DNA of 64,000 nt, from positions 62,001-126,000 of the forward strand of contig NZ_JACVAQ010000001.1 in the NCBI RefSeq assembly GCF_014851905.1. The letters run 5' to 3'. The number at the start of each line of letters is the position of its first letter. The first letter of the stretch is position 1. Both the position numbers and the translations under genes were made by a program. The notes below the pieces were generated by a model. It was not told the DNA's origin. It made no database searches and saw nothing but the letters and a program-made list of their open reading frames with translations. Shown here piece after piece: positions 36,525-46,071 of this stretch. The DNA is from Pseudomonas sp. PDM14 (GTDB lineage Bacteria; Pseudomonadota; Gammaproteobacteria; Pseudomonadales; Pseudomonadaceae).

Positions 36525-36696
36525 TATCTTGAGTCTTAAACCATAGATCTGTATTTAACATCTAGGATTATAGAGTTAAATCAAGCCATGGGCAGGAAAA
36601 CAACCTCAGAAATCCGTGGCTTACACCGAAAAACGCTAGATAAAACTCAAAAATCTGGATTTGTATTGCCAGTCAAGCGTCTGCTGGCCCGAGATT

Positions 36697-36822
36697 GCGG
36701 CGACATGGCGATGCTTGCCGGCCGTGGTGGTGCAGAACGAACTGCACAGCGGCTCCTTGCAGCTGTACGTCGAGGTACCCGACATCGCCGAGCGGTTCTA
36801 CGCCGTCATCCTGCAGCGCTAG
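36697..36822 (+). pseudogene. 3' remnant of a LysR/NhaR-type regulator gene
   Basis: Read in the frame ending at the TAG at 36820, the translation contains AVVVQNELHSGSLQLYVEVP and then IAERFYAVILQR. This matches the C-terminal end of NhaR-like LysR regulators from memory of the family. No start or DNA-binding domain is present, so this is a relic left by insertion or deletion beside the island cargo. Confidence 0.6.
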
Positions 36823-36940
36823 TTCAGTTTCTCAGCCAAACGCAGTCTACAGACGCGCAATAGCCCGTTTGGATTGGCTATGGAATGTTTCAGGTGCGAC
36901 CGCTATGGCCGACTCTTGCCGAATGCGACAGGCACAAAGC

Positions 36941-37124
36941 GGCCGATTCTGTTGAAAAAGGCCCACCGCGATTCTTGCCCACGAAAGAGCGCGGGCGACG
37001 TTGAAATCTGATTCGCTCAGAGGGCGGACTGTATTGATTTTTTCGTAGCAACGCCCAAAACGAGTGTTTTTGCTCTGCGGAGCAGCAGCTCTCTGGGGGA
37101 CCGACTTTTTCAACAGAATCGGCC
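36941..37124. mobile_element. 184-bp MITE-like element with perfect 20-bp terminal inverted repeats
   Basis: The left end GGCCGATTCTGTTGAAAAAG (36941-36960) and the right end CTTTTTCAACAGAATCGGCC (37105-37124) are exact reverse complements. The interior has no ORF with coding character. The ends look like those of an insertion-sequence family, suggesting a non-autonomous derivative mobilised in trans. No target-site duplication was identified. Confidence 0.75.
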
Positions 37125-37279
37125 AAAACCTGTCGTTCGAGCTTAACGGTTAATGTCAGCCTGACAGAGGTCGCTGCCTTTCGCGCCATAGTCATTCATG
37201 GCCTCCCGTGGTGGCACTCTGCCCACTGCGAGATGTATCGTCTCCTTGCGTCATTCTGCGCAGCCAGGGAGGACAGCCA

Positions 37280-38461
37280 GTGATTTCTATCGGCGACATC
37301 TACAACCAAGACATCAACTTCCTCTTCGGATCGGGAGCATCGTTCGGCCTGCTCCCGACCCTTCAACTACAGGTCCAGACTGGTGAGGGCAACTCGCGCT
37401 ACACCCTGGAAGATCTAGCCACCAGATTTGAGCGCGAGGGCGACCGGCGCCTCATCCCACTGTTTATGCACTACTACGCCAGCTGTATCCGTCCTGCCGA
37501 GCAACTTAGCCTGGAACAGGCGGTGGCCGGAGAAGCAGGCGCCACGGTTATCAAGAACTACCGCACCTTCCTAACGACAGCACTCGAAATGGTAAAGCGC
37601 CGCAAAGCGCTGGACCGTCGTTGCAATGTGTTCACGACGAACTATGACGGTTGCTTCCCGCTCGTGGCTGACGCGCTTATCAAGGAGGGCCACACTGACT
37701 TCGTGCTAAATGACGGTGCGCGAGGATTCACGCGGCGCATCCTACAGGCCCGAAATTTTGGGTCTTACCTTTGCCAGGCCGGTGTCTTCGGCCGCCATCA
37801 GAGCAGCATCCCTCAAATCAATCTGATCCATTTGCATGGGTCGGTCTACTGGAGCAAGTTGGACGCCGCGATTCAGGTTGGTTACGACTTATCTAGCCGA
37901 GAGGGTCTGCTGGATGCTGACGCTATGGCGTTGTTGCAACCATTTTCGGCGGCGCTTAATAACCCCACATCGACGCTTGCCGATGTCCCGGCCACAGATT
38001 TTTCCGATGAAGAATTGAAGGCGTTCTGGGAGAAGTATGAGCAAATTCCCATCGTCAACCCGACTAAGTGGAAGTTCCACGAGACGGTCTACGAGGAGCA
38101 TTACTATCAAATGCTGCGGCTTCTCAGTTATGAGCTCGAGAAGCCCAACGCCGTGCTCATCACCTTCGGATTCTCGTTTGCCGACGAGCACATCCTCAAC
38201 CTCGTGATGCGCTCTCTTTCCAATCCGGGTCTGCAGGTATTTGTTTGTTGCTACAGCGAGTCAGGGCACGCCGAAATGAAGGACAAGTTCAAGGGAAACC
38301 GTAACGTCAAGTGCCTGATGCTGCAGGGTGGGGTGATGGACTTCACCGCATTCAATGAGCAGGTATTAGCTTGGCCGGAGGCTACCTCTCCTGCACCGGT
38401 TACCGCCATAGCTCCAGCAGCTCCTCCTGCGGCCGATGCAGACCCCGAGAACCTGATATGA
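37280..38461 (+). CDS. SIR2-domain protein of a SIR2-HerA (Nezha-type) defence pair
   Basis: The start is GTG at 37280 with GGAGG seven bases upstream; the longer in-frame ATG at 37208 is less good. In the 393 residues, the SIR2-like Rossmann core is visible: FLFGSGASFG near residue 15, FTTNYDG near 118, the catalytic-His motif HLHGS near 184 and ITFGFSFADEH near 292. Such proteins hydrolyse NAD+ on phage infection. The HerA-type ATPase gene follows with a 4-bp overlap (ATGA), giving the known SIR2-HerA layout, in which the two assemble into a large complex. It lies close to the tRNA end of the island. Confidence 0.85.
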   Translation: MISIGDIYNQDINFLFGSGASFGLLPTLQLQVQTGEGNSRYTLEDLATRFEREGDRRLIPLFMHYYASCIRPAEQLSLEQAVAGEAGATVIKNYRTFLTTALEMVKRRKALDRRCNVFTTNYDGCFPLVADALIKEGHTDFVLNDGARGFTRRILQARNFGSYLCQAGVFGRHQSSIPQINLIHLHGSVYWSKLDAAIQVGYDLSSREGLLDADAMALLQPFSAALNNPTSTLADVPATDFSDEELKAFWEKYEQIPIVNPTKWKFHETVYEEHYYQMLRLLSYELEKPNAVLITFGFSFADEHILNLVMRSLSNPGLQVFVCCYSESGHAEMKDKFKGNRNVKCLMLQGGVMDFTAFNEQVLAWPEATSPAPVTAIAPAAPPAADADPENLI

Positions 38462-40260
38462 GTATTCGCGTTGGCGAGGTGATCGCCGTCCATGGAACGA
38501 AATTGGTTCTGAAGATCGACGAACAGTCGAGCAAGGAAACCCTGTTCTATGAAGGAGAGAAATACAAGGGAGTCTCAATCCGCGAATACCTGTCCATCCA
38601 GCGCGGCTTCCGCGACATCATCTGCGTCGTCGAGGGCGAGTATCTGGACGAAAGCCGCACTGAGATGCATGACGGCCGGCAGACATTCGTGCGGAAGGTA
38701 GAGGCTAGGCCGATTGGATACTTCGACCGTTCTGGCTTCACTCAGGGCATCAAGTATCTGCCGATGATCCAGGATGCGGCTTACCTGCTTCCCGAGGAGA
38801 AAATCAGGTCCATCTTCGACCGCCAGGCGGACAGCGATTTCAGAATTGGGACCATGCTGAAAGAGGAAATCGCGGTTGGGTTGCCGTGGAAGCGACTATT
38901 CAATAGCCATATCGGCATCTTCGGCAATACCGGAAGCGGCAAGTCGAATACTCTGGCAAAGCTCTACACTGTTCTTTTCGATCAAAAGCTGCCTCTCATT
39001 ACAGGTAAGAGCCGTTTCATCATCTTGGATTTTAATGGTGAGTACGGTGGCGAGCAGCTCGCTGCTGCGGATCACAAAACCGTCTACCAGTTGTCCACGC
39101 TTACCGCTCCAGACCTGAACGATCCTGCTTCTCGGTTTCCGCTGGCAACGCAGGAGTTCTGGCAGCTCGATACTATGGCTCTGCTCTTTCAGGCTACCCC
39201 GAACACGCAAAGACCTTTCCTCAACCGTGTCATCGCAGGTTGGGAACGCTATAGAGCTATTCCTGGCTCACTCGCGAATTATGCGAAGCTGATGTTCCAC
39301 ACGTCGTTCTGCGCCGGAGAGGTCAAGACGGCGACGCTGGATTTGATGCGCACCGTCTCGCGGCTCATGAGAAACCAGCAGGTGCAGGACATGCTGGCAG
39401 ACGTAGCCTGGCACCGGGTTGGCGGGCGCTTCACTTACGATGGGAGGTTCATAGGTACCGATGGCGCACAGTACGCGGCGGATATCGCTCCAATCGTAGA
39501 AACGCTGGACGCCGCAGGTCTCGATGAGTTCGACCAGCTTGTGCTGCGCGTCAACTTGCAGCTGATCTCAGATCTGAACGCCGGATACGTTCAGTTTGAG
39601 CATATTCAGCCACTTCTGAAGCGCGTCGAGTCTTCACTCGCCAACCTGCGCAAAGTGTTGTCTGTTTCGGATGTGGCACCAGATGAGCGCCTGCTCACGG
39701 TCATCTCAATGCGCCGTTGCAACAACGAGATTAAAAAGGTTCTGCCTCTACTGTTCGCGAAGCACTACTACAACAGTCACAAGGCTACAGTCGCCAATCC
39801 ACCCAACCTAACCATCCATCTCATCGTCGACGAGGCGCACAACATTCTGTCCGACCAGTCTGCGAGAGAAAGTGAGACCTGGAAGGATTATCGGCTCGAG
39901 CAGTTCGAAGAGATCGTCAAGGAGGGGCGTAAGTTCGGGATGTTCATCACCATCGCTAGCCAGCGCCCGGCGGACATATCACCCACCATCGTCTCGCAGC
40001 TACATAATTTCTTCATTCACCGTTTGGTGAATGACCGCGACCTATATTTGGTCGACAACACTATTTCTACGCTGGATTCTTTGTCTCGTAGCCTCATCCC
40101 AGGGCTCTCGCAAGGGTGTTGTGTGGTTACTGGTACTGCTTTTGAGCTACCGATGGTGATCCAGGTGGACCGGCTGCTAGATGGTAAGCAGCCTGCCAGC
40201 GAGGACGTCGATCTCGACAGGCTTTGGAGTGATGCTCTGGCAGTTGGGGCGGAGGAGTAG
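38458..40260 (+). CDS. herA: HerA-type ATPase of the SIR2-HerA defence pair
   Basis: This 600-residue HerA/FtsK-superfamily ATPase has a Walker A (GIFGNTGSGKSNTLAKL) near residue 155, a DEAH-box Walker B (LIVDEAHNILSD) near residue 456, and SQRPADISPTIV near 500 with the sensor or arginine-finger region. An N-terminal beta-barrel (HAS-barrel) with GEVIAVHGTKLVL precedes it. It overlaps the SIR2 gene by 4 bp. HerA proteins form hexamers; in this system the hexamer carries the SIR2 subunits. There is no NurA nuclease gene, which separates this HerA from the archaeal DNA-end-resection pair. Confidence 0.88.
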   Translation: MSIRVGEVIAVHGTKLVLKIDEQSSKETLFYEGEKYKGVSIREYLSIQRGFRDIICVVEGEYLDESRTEMHDGRQTFVRKVEARPIGYFDRSGFTQGIKYLPMIQDAAYLLPEEKIRSIFDRQADSDFRIGTMLKEEIAVGLPWKRLFNSHIGIFGNTGSGKSNTLAKLYTVLFDQKLPLITGKSRFIILDFNGEYGGEQLAAADHKTVYQLSTLTAPDLNDPASRFPLATQEFWQLDTMALLFQATPNTQRPFLNRVIAGWERYRAIPGSLANYAKLMFHTSFCAGEVKTATLDLMRTVSRLMRNQQVQDMLADVAWHRVGGRFTYDGRFIGTDGAQYAADIAPIVETLDAAGLDEFDQLVLRVNLQLISDLNAGYVQFEHIQPLLKRVESSLANLRKVLSVSDVAPDERLLTVISMRRCNNEIKKVLPLLFAKHYYNSHKATVANPPNLTIHLIVDEAHNILSDQSARESETWKDYRLEQFEEIVKEGRKFGMFITIASQRPADISPTIVSQLHNFFIHRLVNDRDLYLVDNTISTLDSLSRSLIPGLSQGCCVVTGTAFELPMVIQVDRLLDGKQPASEDVDLDRLWSDALAVGAEE

Positions 40261-40534
40261 AGCCAGTCGCAGCACCAATGGTGCTGCACAACCTTCTCTC
40301 ACAGGCTGAAGCGGTCAACCAAGAACAGCTGCTAAGCGACTGCTTCTGGCCGGTAGCCGCCTACCCTAAGCCGACTTCATTTCCGGCAGCAGATGAGCTG
40401 ACGCCCCTATCCCCTTTCGCCGTGTCATTTTCAGCGGTGGGGCAAAAAGTGGGGCAAAATTCAGAGACATTCAAAATCCATCAGGCATAAAAAAATCCAG
40501 CCACCGCTAAGTGGCTGGATTTTCTAGGGTTTTT
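40261..40534. other. Island edge between herA and tRNA-Pro
   Basis: The 274-bp stretch ends with the tRNA terminator. A tandem GTGGGGCAAAA is at 40438-40460 and lies in a short open frame (SGGAKSGAKFRDIQNPSG) that could be the 3' end of an integrase gene, but I cannot confirm this. No intact gene is present. Confidence 0.4.
40487..40524 (-). terminator. Intrinsic terminator downstream of tRNA-Pro
   Basis: On the minus strand the stem AATCCAGCCAC / GTGGCTGGATT with a short loop runs into a T-run; it starts about ten bases after the tRNA 3' end. Confidence 0.85.
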
Positions 40535-40611
40535 TGGTCGGGACGGAGTGATTCGAACACTCGACCCCTTGCACCCCATGCAAGTGCGCTACCGGGCTGC
40601 GCTACGCCCCG
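40535..40611 (-). tRNA. tRNA-Pro(GGG)
   Basis: The 77-nt gene folds into a cloverleaf. The acceptor arms CGGGGCG and CGTCCCG pair with one G-U. The anticodon stem CTTGC/GCAAG encloses the loop ATGGGGT, with anticodon GGG. The T arm GAGTG-TTCGAAT-CACTC is intact, and the CCA end is encoded. Its 3' end faces the accessory island, making it the probable attachment site. Confidence 0.97.
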
Positions 40612-40701
40612 ACTGGTGTTGCTGTGCTTCCCCAACGGCTGAAAGCGGATCGGACTATACAATAAGCATATGAATTATGGAAAGTTTTTTTGCTCTGCAG
40701 G

Positions 40702-41058
40702 TTACTTGCGTAGCACCACGAGCACATCTTCCAGCTCGGCAATCATCTGCCGGATCAGCTGCTTGTACTGCGTTGTATCGTCCTTGGCTTCATCGCCCGA
40801 CATGCGCTGCCTAGCGCCGCCTATGGTGAAACCCTGCTCGTACAGCAGCGCGCGGATCTGACGAATCATCAGAACATCCTGGCGCTGGTAGTAGCGACGG
40901 TTACCTTTACGCTTAACCGGATTGAGCTGAGGAAACTCCTGCTCCCAGTAGCGCAAAACGTGTGGTTTGACGGCGCAGAGATCGCTTACCTCACCGATGG
41001 TGAAGTAACGTTTGCCAGGGATGGGCGGTAGCTCGTCGTTATGACTTGGTTCCAGCAT
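40702..41058 (-). CDS. MerR-family transcriptional regulator
   Basis: This 118-residue regulator starts with the MerR winged helix ([21 protein letters not shown]), followed by a short dimerisation helix; it is the conserved MerR gene next to ihfA in pseudomonads. The start at 41058 (MLEPSH) overlaps the end of ihfA by 20 bp. An in-frame TTG at 41067 has a better ribosome-binding site (AAAGG) and may be the real start. Target genes are unknown. Confidence 0.88.
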   Translation of the reverse strand: MLEPSHNDELPPIPGKRYFTIGEVSDLCAVKPHVLRYWEQEFPQLNPVKRKGNRRYYQRQDVLMIRQIRALLYEQGFTIGGARQRMSGDEAKDDTTQYKQLIRQMIAELEDVLVVLRK

Positions 41059-41341
41059 ATGCCTCAACTCTGGCCTTTAGTTTCTGGCCTGGACGAAAAG
41101 TGACGACACGGCGAGCCGTGATTGGGATTTCTTCGCCTGTTTTCGGATTACGTCCGGGACGCTGACGCTTGTCGCGCAGGTCGAAATTTCCGAAACCGGA
41201 CAATTTGACCTGCTCGTTATCTTCCAGCGCGTGACGGATTTCTTCGAAAAACAGCTCCACCAATTCCTTGGCTTCCCGTTTATTCAGGCCCAGCTCTTCA
41301 TACAGACGTTCCGCCATCTCAGCTTTCGTCAGAGCCCCCAT
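41039..41341 (-). CDS. ihfA: Integration host factor alpha subunit
   Basis: IHF-alpha with IHF-beta bends DNA at specific sites and supports sigma-54 promoters and recombination. The 100 residues match the HU/IHF family throughout: [18 protein letters not shown], then [20 protein letters not shown], with the conserved Pro that intercalates in DNA, and a basic C-terminus. It starts 3 bases after the pheT stop and overlaps the merR gene, so all belong to the pheST-ihfA operon. Confidence 0.98.
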   Translation of the reverse strand: MGALTKAEMAERLYEELGLNKREAKELVELFFEEIRHALEDNEQVKLSGFGNFDLRDKRQRPGRNPKTGEEIPITARRVVTFRPGQKLKARVEAYAGTKS

Positions 41342-41344
41342 ACG

Positions 41345-43723
41345 CTACTTCCTTAACGTGGCGTTGAACCTTTCTTCCAGCGAGGTGAGGATCTTTTGCG
41401 TTGTCGTATTCACCTCATCGTCATTAAGAGTGCGCGATGGATGCTGCCAGGTCAAGCCGACTGCAAGGCTTTTTCTATGTGGATCAATGCCTTTACCGTG
41501 ATACACGTCAAACAGTCTGAGGTCAGTCAACCATTCGCCAGCTGCTTCACGGATGGCAGCCAGCACGGACTCCGCAGGCAGCTCGCGATCCGCGATCAAT
41601 GCCAGGTCACGGCGTACTTCCGGGAAGCGCGACAGCTCGCTGAATGCAGGCATACGGCCGGCGGCCACTTCAGCCAGTACCAGCTCGAAGAGAAACACCG
41701 ACTGACTCAGCCCCAGCGCCTTGACCAGCTCAGGGTGTAAGGCACCGAGATAGCCGACCAGCCGCCCTTCCCGCTCGATACGCGCGGTCTGGCCTGGATG
41801 CAGCGCCGGATGCTCGCCTGGTACAAAGCTGAACGCCTCGGCCGAGCCGGCATACCCCAGCAGCGCTTCGACGTCAGCTTTCAGGTCATAGAAATCGACG
41901 CTATCACGGCCGTTGGCCCACCCCTCTGGCAGGCGGCTGCCGCTGATGACGCCGGCCAGCGTTGCTTCCTGCTGCAACCCATCGAGCTGCCCAACGAAGC
42001 GCAAGCCACTTTCGAATAGGCGCACACGCGATTGCTGGCGATTGAGGTTGTGCTCCAGCGCCTTGACCAGACCCGGCCACAGCGACGAGCGCATCGCCGC
42101 CATGTCGGCAGAAATCGGGTTGGCCAGTTGCAGCGGCTCTACACCTGGATTGAACAGGGAAAACAGCTTGGGATCGATGAAGCTGTAGGTAATCGCTTCC
42201 TGATAGCCACGTGCCACCAGCAGGCGGCGCAGCGCCGGTAGCTCGGCACGGGCTTCGGCCTTGGCCTGCGGTGCCAGACGCGCCTGCGGGTAACGCACTG
42301 GCAGACGGTTGTAGCCGTAGAGACGGCCCAACTCCTCGATCAGATCGACTTCCAGGCTGATATCGAAACGATGGCTTGGCACGGTGACCTGCCAGACACC
42401 TGTGCCTTGCACGGTAACGCCAAGCCCCAATGCAGTCAGCAGACGCTCGACTTCAGCTGTATCCATCTCCATGCCAAGCATCTGGTTGATGCGTTCAGCG
42501 CGCAGGGTGATCGGCGCAATCGCTGGCAGGTTCGCCTGACTGACGGTCTCGATAACCGGGCCGGCTTCGCCACCGACGATTTCCAGCAACAATGCCGTCG
42601 CACGCTCGATAGCCTGGCGCGCCAGTTGCGAATCGACACCCCTCTCGAAGCGATGCGACGAATCGGTGTGCAGACCGTAGGAGCGAGCCTTGCCGGCCAG
42701 AGCGATGGTGTCGAAGAACGCGCTTTCAAGGAACAGATCACGTGTCGTGGCGCTGACACCACTGTGTTCGCCACCCATGACACCGGCGATGGCCAAGGCG
42801 CGCTGGTGGTCGGCGATGACGAGGGTATCGGCACGCAGCGTGGCCTCCTGGCCATCCAGCAGCACCAGCTTCTCACCCTCTTCCGCCATGCGTACGCGAA
42901 TCCCGCCATTGATCTCGGCAAGGTCGAAGGCATGCATCGGCTGGCCAAGCTCGATCATCACGTAGTTGGTGATGTCGACGGCTGCATCGATGCTGCGGAT
43001 ATCGGAACGGCGCAGGCGCTCGACCATCCATAACGGAGTCGGCTTGCTCAGATCGACATTGCGGATCACCCGACCGAGGTAGCGCGGGCATGCCTGCGGA
43101 GCGAGCACATCGACCGAGCGAACCTCGTCGTGCACAGCCACAACCGGCGCAATGGTGACCGGCGAAACCGGCGCACCATAAATGGCACCAACTTCACGCG
43201 CCAAGCCAGCCAACGACAGGCAGTCACCACGGTTCGGCGTCAGGCCCAGCTCAATGCTGGCATCGTCCAGACCAAGGTATTCACGGATATTGCCGCCTAC
43301 AGGCGCATCGACAGCCAGTTCCATCAAGCCGCTGTCGTCGTCACTGATCTGCAGCTCGGAAGCCGAGCACAGCATACCGTTGGACTCGACGCCACGCAGC
43401 TTGGCCTTCTTGATCTTGAAGTCGCCCGGCAACTCGGCGCCGATCATGGCGAAAGGAATCTTGATACCTGGGCGCGCGTTCGGTGCACCGCAGACGACCT
43501 GGAAGGTCTCGCTGCCATTGCTGACCTGACACACGCGCAGCTTGTCCGCATCGGGGTGCTGCTCGGTGCTGAGGATCTCGCCAATGACGATGCCACTGAA
43601 CGCTCCGGCGGCCGGGGTGACACTGTCCACCTCGAGGCCAACCATGGACAGGCGAGCCACCAACTCATCGCGCGAAACGGCCGGGTTCACCCAGCTGCGC
43701 AGCCACTGTTCACTGAATTTCAT
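41345..43723 (-). CDS. pheT: Phenylalanyl-tRNA synthetase beta subunit
   Basis: The 792 residues show the beta-chain domains: an N-terminal tRNA-binding OB fold (VGEILSTEQHPDADKLRVC-like segment), the B3/B4 editing domain, the B5 domain, the pseudo-catalytic core and the C-terminal anticodon-binding FDX-ACB domain. Together with PheS it charges tRNA-Phe as an alpha2-beta2 tetramer. It starts about 40 bp after pheS and is followed directly by ihfA. The length is normal for the family. Confidence 0.98.
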   Translation of the reverse strand: MKFSEQWLRSWVNPAVSRDELVARLSMVGLEVDSVTPAAGAFSGIVIGEILSTEQHPDADKLRVCQVSNGSETFQVVCGAPNARPGIKIPFAMIGAELPGDFKIKKAKLRGVESNGMLCSASELQISDDDSGLMELAVDAPVGGNIREYLGLDDASIELGLTPNRGDCLSLAGLAREVGAIYGAPVSPVTIAPVVAVHDEVRSVDVLAPQACPRYLGRVIRNVDLSKPTPLWMVERLRRSDIRSIDAAVDITNYVMIELGQPMHAFDLAEINGGIRVRMAEEGEKLVLLDGQEATLRADTLVIADHQRALAIAGVMGGEHSGVSATTRDLFLESAFFDTIALAGKARSYGLHTDSSHRFERGVDSQLARQAIERATALLLEIVGGEAGPVIETVSQANLPAIAPITLRAERINQMLGMEMDTAEVERLLTALGLGVTVQGTGVWQVTVPSHRFDISLEVDLIEELGRLYGYNRLPVRYPQARLAPQAKAEARAELPALRRLLVARGYQEAITYSFIDPKLFSLFNPGVEPLQLANPISADMAAMRSSLWPGLVKALEHNLNRQQSRVRLFESGLRFVGQLDGLQQEATLAGVISGSRLPEGWANGRDSVDFYDLKADVEALLGYAGSAEAFSFVPGEHPALHPGQTARIEREGRLVGYLGALHPELVKALGLSQSVFLFELVLAEVAAGRMPAFSELSRFPEVRRDLALIADRELPAESVLAAIREAAGEWLTDLRLFDVYHGKGIDPHRKSLAVGLTWQHPSRTLNDDEVNTTTQKILTSLEERFNATLRK

Positions 43724-43765
43724 ACTGTCTGTTCCCCTAAACGCTTTCGATACGAGTCATGTGGC

Positions 43766-44835
<1,070 letters not shown>

Positions 44836-44876
44836 GGTGACGTTGGCACCGGGCGAGCCCGGTGATTGTCGGGGAC

Positions 44877-45233
44877 TTAAGCCAGTACGGCCTTAGCTTT
44901 CTCGACAATCGCAGCAAACGCCGCTTTTTCGTTCACTGCCAGATCGGCCAGAACTTTGCGATCGATTTCGATGGCCGCTTTTTTCAGGCCAGCGATCAGA
45001 CGGCTGTAGGACAGACCGTTGACACGAGCACCAGCATTGATACGAGCGATCCACAGAGCGCGGAACTGACGCTTCCGCTGACGGCGGTCACGGTAGGCGT
45101 ATTGGCCTGCCTTGATCACAGCCTGCTTGGCAACACGGAACACGCGCGAACGAGCGCCGTAGTAGCCTTTAGCGAGTTTCAGAATTTTCTTGTGACGGGC
45201 ACGAGCGATAACGCCACGCTTAACACGAGCCAT
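44877..45233 (-). CDS. rplT: Ribosomal protein L20
   Basis: The 118-residue 50S protein binds 23S rRNA early in assembly and, in enterobacteria, represses its own operon. The basic N-terminal half ([20 protein letters not shown]) and globular C-terminal half are typical. It follows rpmI by about 30 bp in the infC-rpmI-rplT order. Confidence 0.99.
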   Translation of the reverse strand: MARVKRGVIARARHKKILKLAKGYYGARSRVFRVAKQAVIKAGQYAYRDRRQRKRQFRALWIARINAGARVNGLSYSRLIAGLKKAAIEIDRKVLADLAVNEKAAFAAIVEKAKAVLA

Positions 45234-45263
45234 GAGTAATTACCTCTAAGTATCTTGACCGAA

Positions 45264-45458
45264 TTAACGAACGCGCAGCATGCGCGCCACTTTAGCTACG
45301 TCCGACGGGTGCACCATGGTGCTACCGCGCAGGTGACGCTTACGCTTAGTGGACATCTTGGTCAGGATGTGGCTCTTGAAAGCGTGTTTGTGTTTGAAGC
45401 CGGTAGCGGTTTTGAGAAAACGCTTCGCGGCACCACTCTTGGTTTTCATCTTTGGCAT
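45264..45458 (-). CDS. rpmI: Ribosomal protein L35
   Basis: The 64-residue 50S protein starts [14 protein letters not shown] at 45458, the standard start; an in-frame extension upstream is not needed. It sits between infC and rplT. Confidence 0.99.
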   Translation of the reverse strand: MPKMKTKSGAAKRFLKTATGFKHKHAFKSHILTKMSTKRKRHLRGSTMVHPSDVAKVARMLRVR

Positions 45459-45520
45459 GTTTGTACTCCGCATTCATTAACTACTGATAATAACCATCAG
45501 GCCTGCCAGTGCCCGGGAGA

Positions 45521-46069
45521 TTATTTACGCTTCTTGGGAGCGATGACCATCATCAGCTGGCGTCCTTCCAGCTTAGGATGCTGTTCAACGGTGCCGAGTT
45601 CGGCAAGGTCAGCTTCGACCCGCTTCAACAGCTCCATGCCCAGTTCCTGGTGGGCCATCTCACGACCGCGGAATCTTAGCGATACCTTGGCCTTGTCCCC
45701 TTCTTCAAGGAAACGTACCAGGTTGCGTAGCTTTACCTGGTAATCCCCTTCTTCCGTCCCTGGACGAAACTTGATTTCTTTAATCTGCTGCTGGTGCTGG
45801 TTCTTCTTGGCGATCGCAGCCTGCTTCTTCTTCTCGAAGAGGTGTTTGCCGTAATCCATGATCCGGCAAACGGGAGGAACTGCATCAGCAGAGATTTCTA
45901 CCAGATCGAGCTTAGCCTCATCGGCCACTCTCAGCGCTTCATCAATCGAGACGATGCCAATCTGCTCGCCATCAGCACCAATTAACCGAACCTCGCGGGC
46001 CGAGATATTCTCGTTGATCGGTGCTTTAGGTGCAGCTCGTTTATCTTGTCTCATTTCACGCTTAATAAT
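45521..46069 (-). CDS. infC: Translation initiation factor IF-3, AUU start
   Basis: IF-3 binds the 30S subunit and rejects non-canonical start codons. The 182 residues run from a non-AUG start through [20 protein letters not shown], with the IF-3 N- and C-domains and the [14 protein letters not shown] helix-linker. The in-frame region upstream of the ATG at 46054 reads ATC-ATT-ATT-AAG-CGT-GAA. GGAG (46078-46075) is spaced well for ATT at 46069 or 46066, and too close for ATC. The rare AUU start is the known autoregulatory feature of infC: IF-3 itself limits initiation there. The start sits just beyond the thrS stop. Confidence 0.95.
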   Translation of the reverse strand: MIKREMRQDKRAAPKAPINENISAREVRLIGADGEQIGIVSIDEALRVADEAKLDLVEISADAVPPVCRIMDYGKHLFEKKKQAAIAKKNQHQQQIKEIKFRPGTEEGDYQVKLRNLVRFLEEGDKAKVSLRFRGREMAHQELGMELLKRVEADLAELGTVEQHPKLEGRQLMMVIAPKKRK

Positions 46070-46071
46070 GA

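Larger units (their letters stand above)
36525..37279. other. Gap between hipBA and SIR2 gene: promoter, gene remnant and MITE-like element
   Basis: This stretch holds the hip promoter region, a 3' remnant of a LysR-type regulator gene (36697-36822) and a 184-bp inverted-repeat element (36941-37124). I see no intact gene in it. Confidence 0.7.

Noticed and set aside
40278..40490. Small open frame before tRNA-Pro as a gene
   Set aside because: No family match; could hold an integrase 3' relic, but too weak to call.
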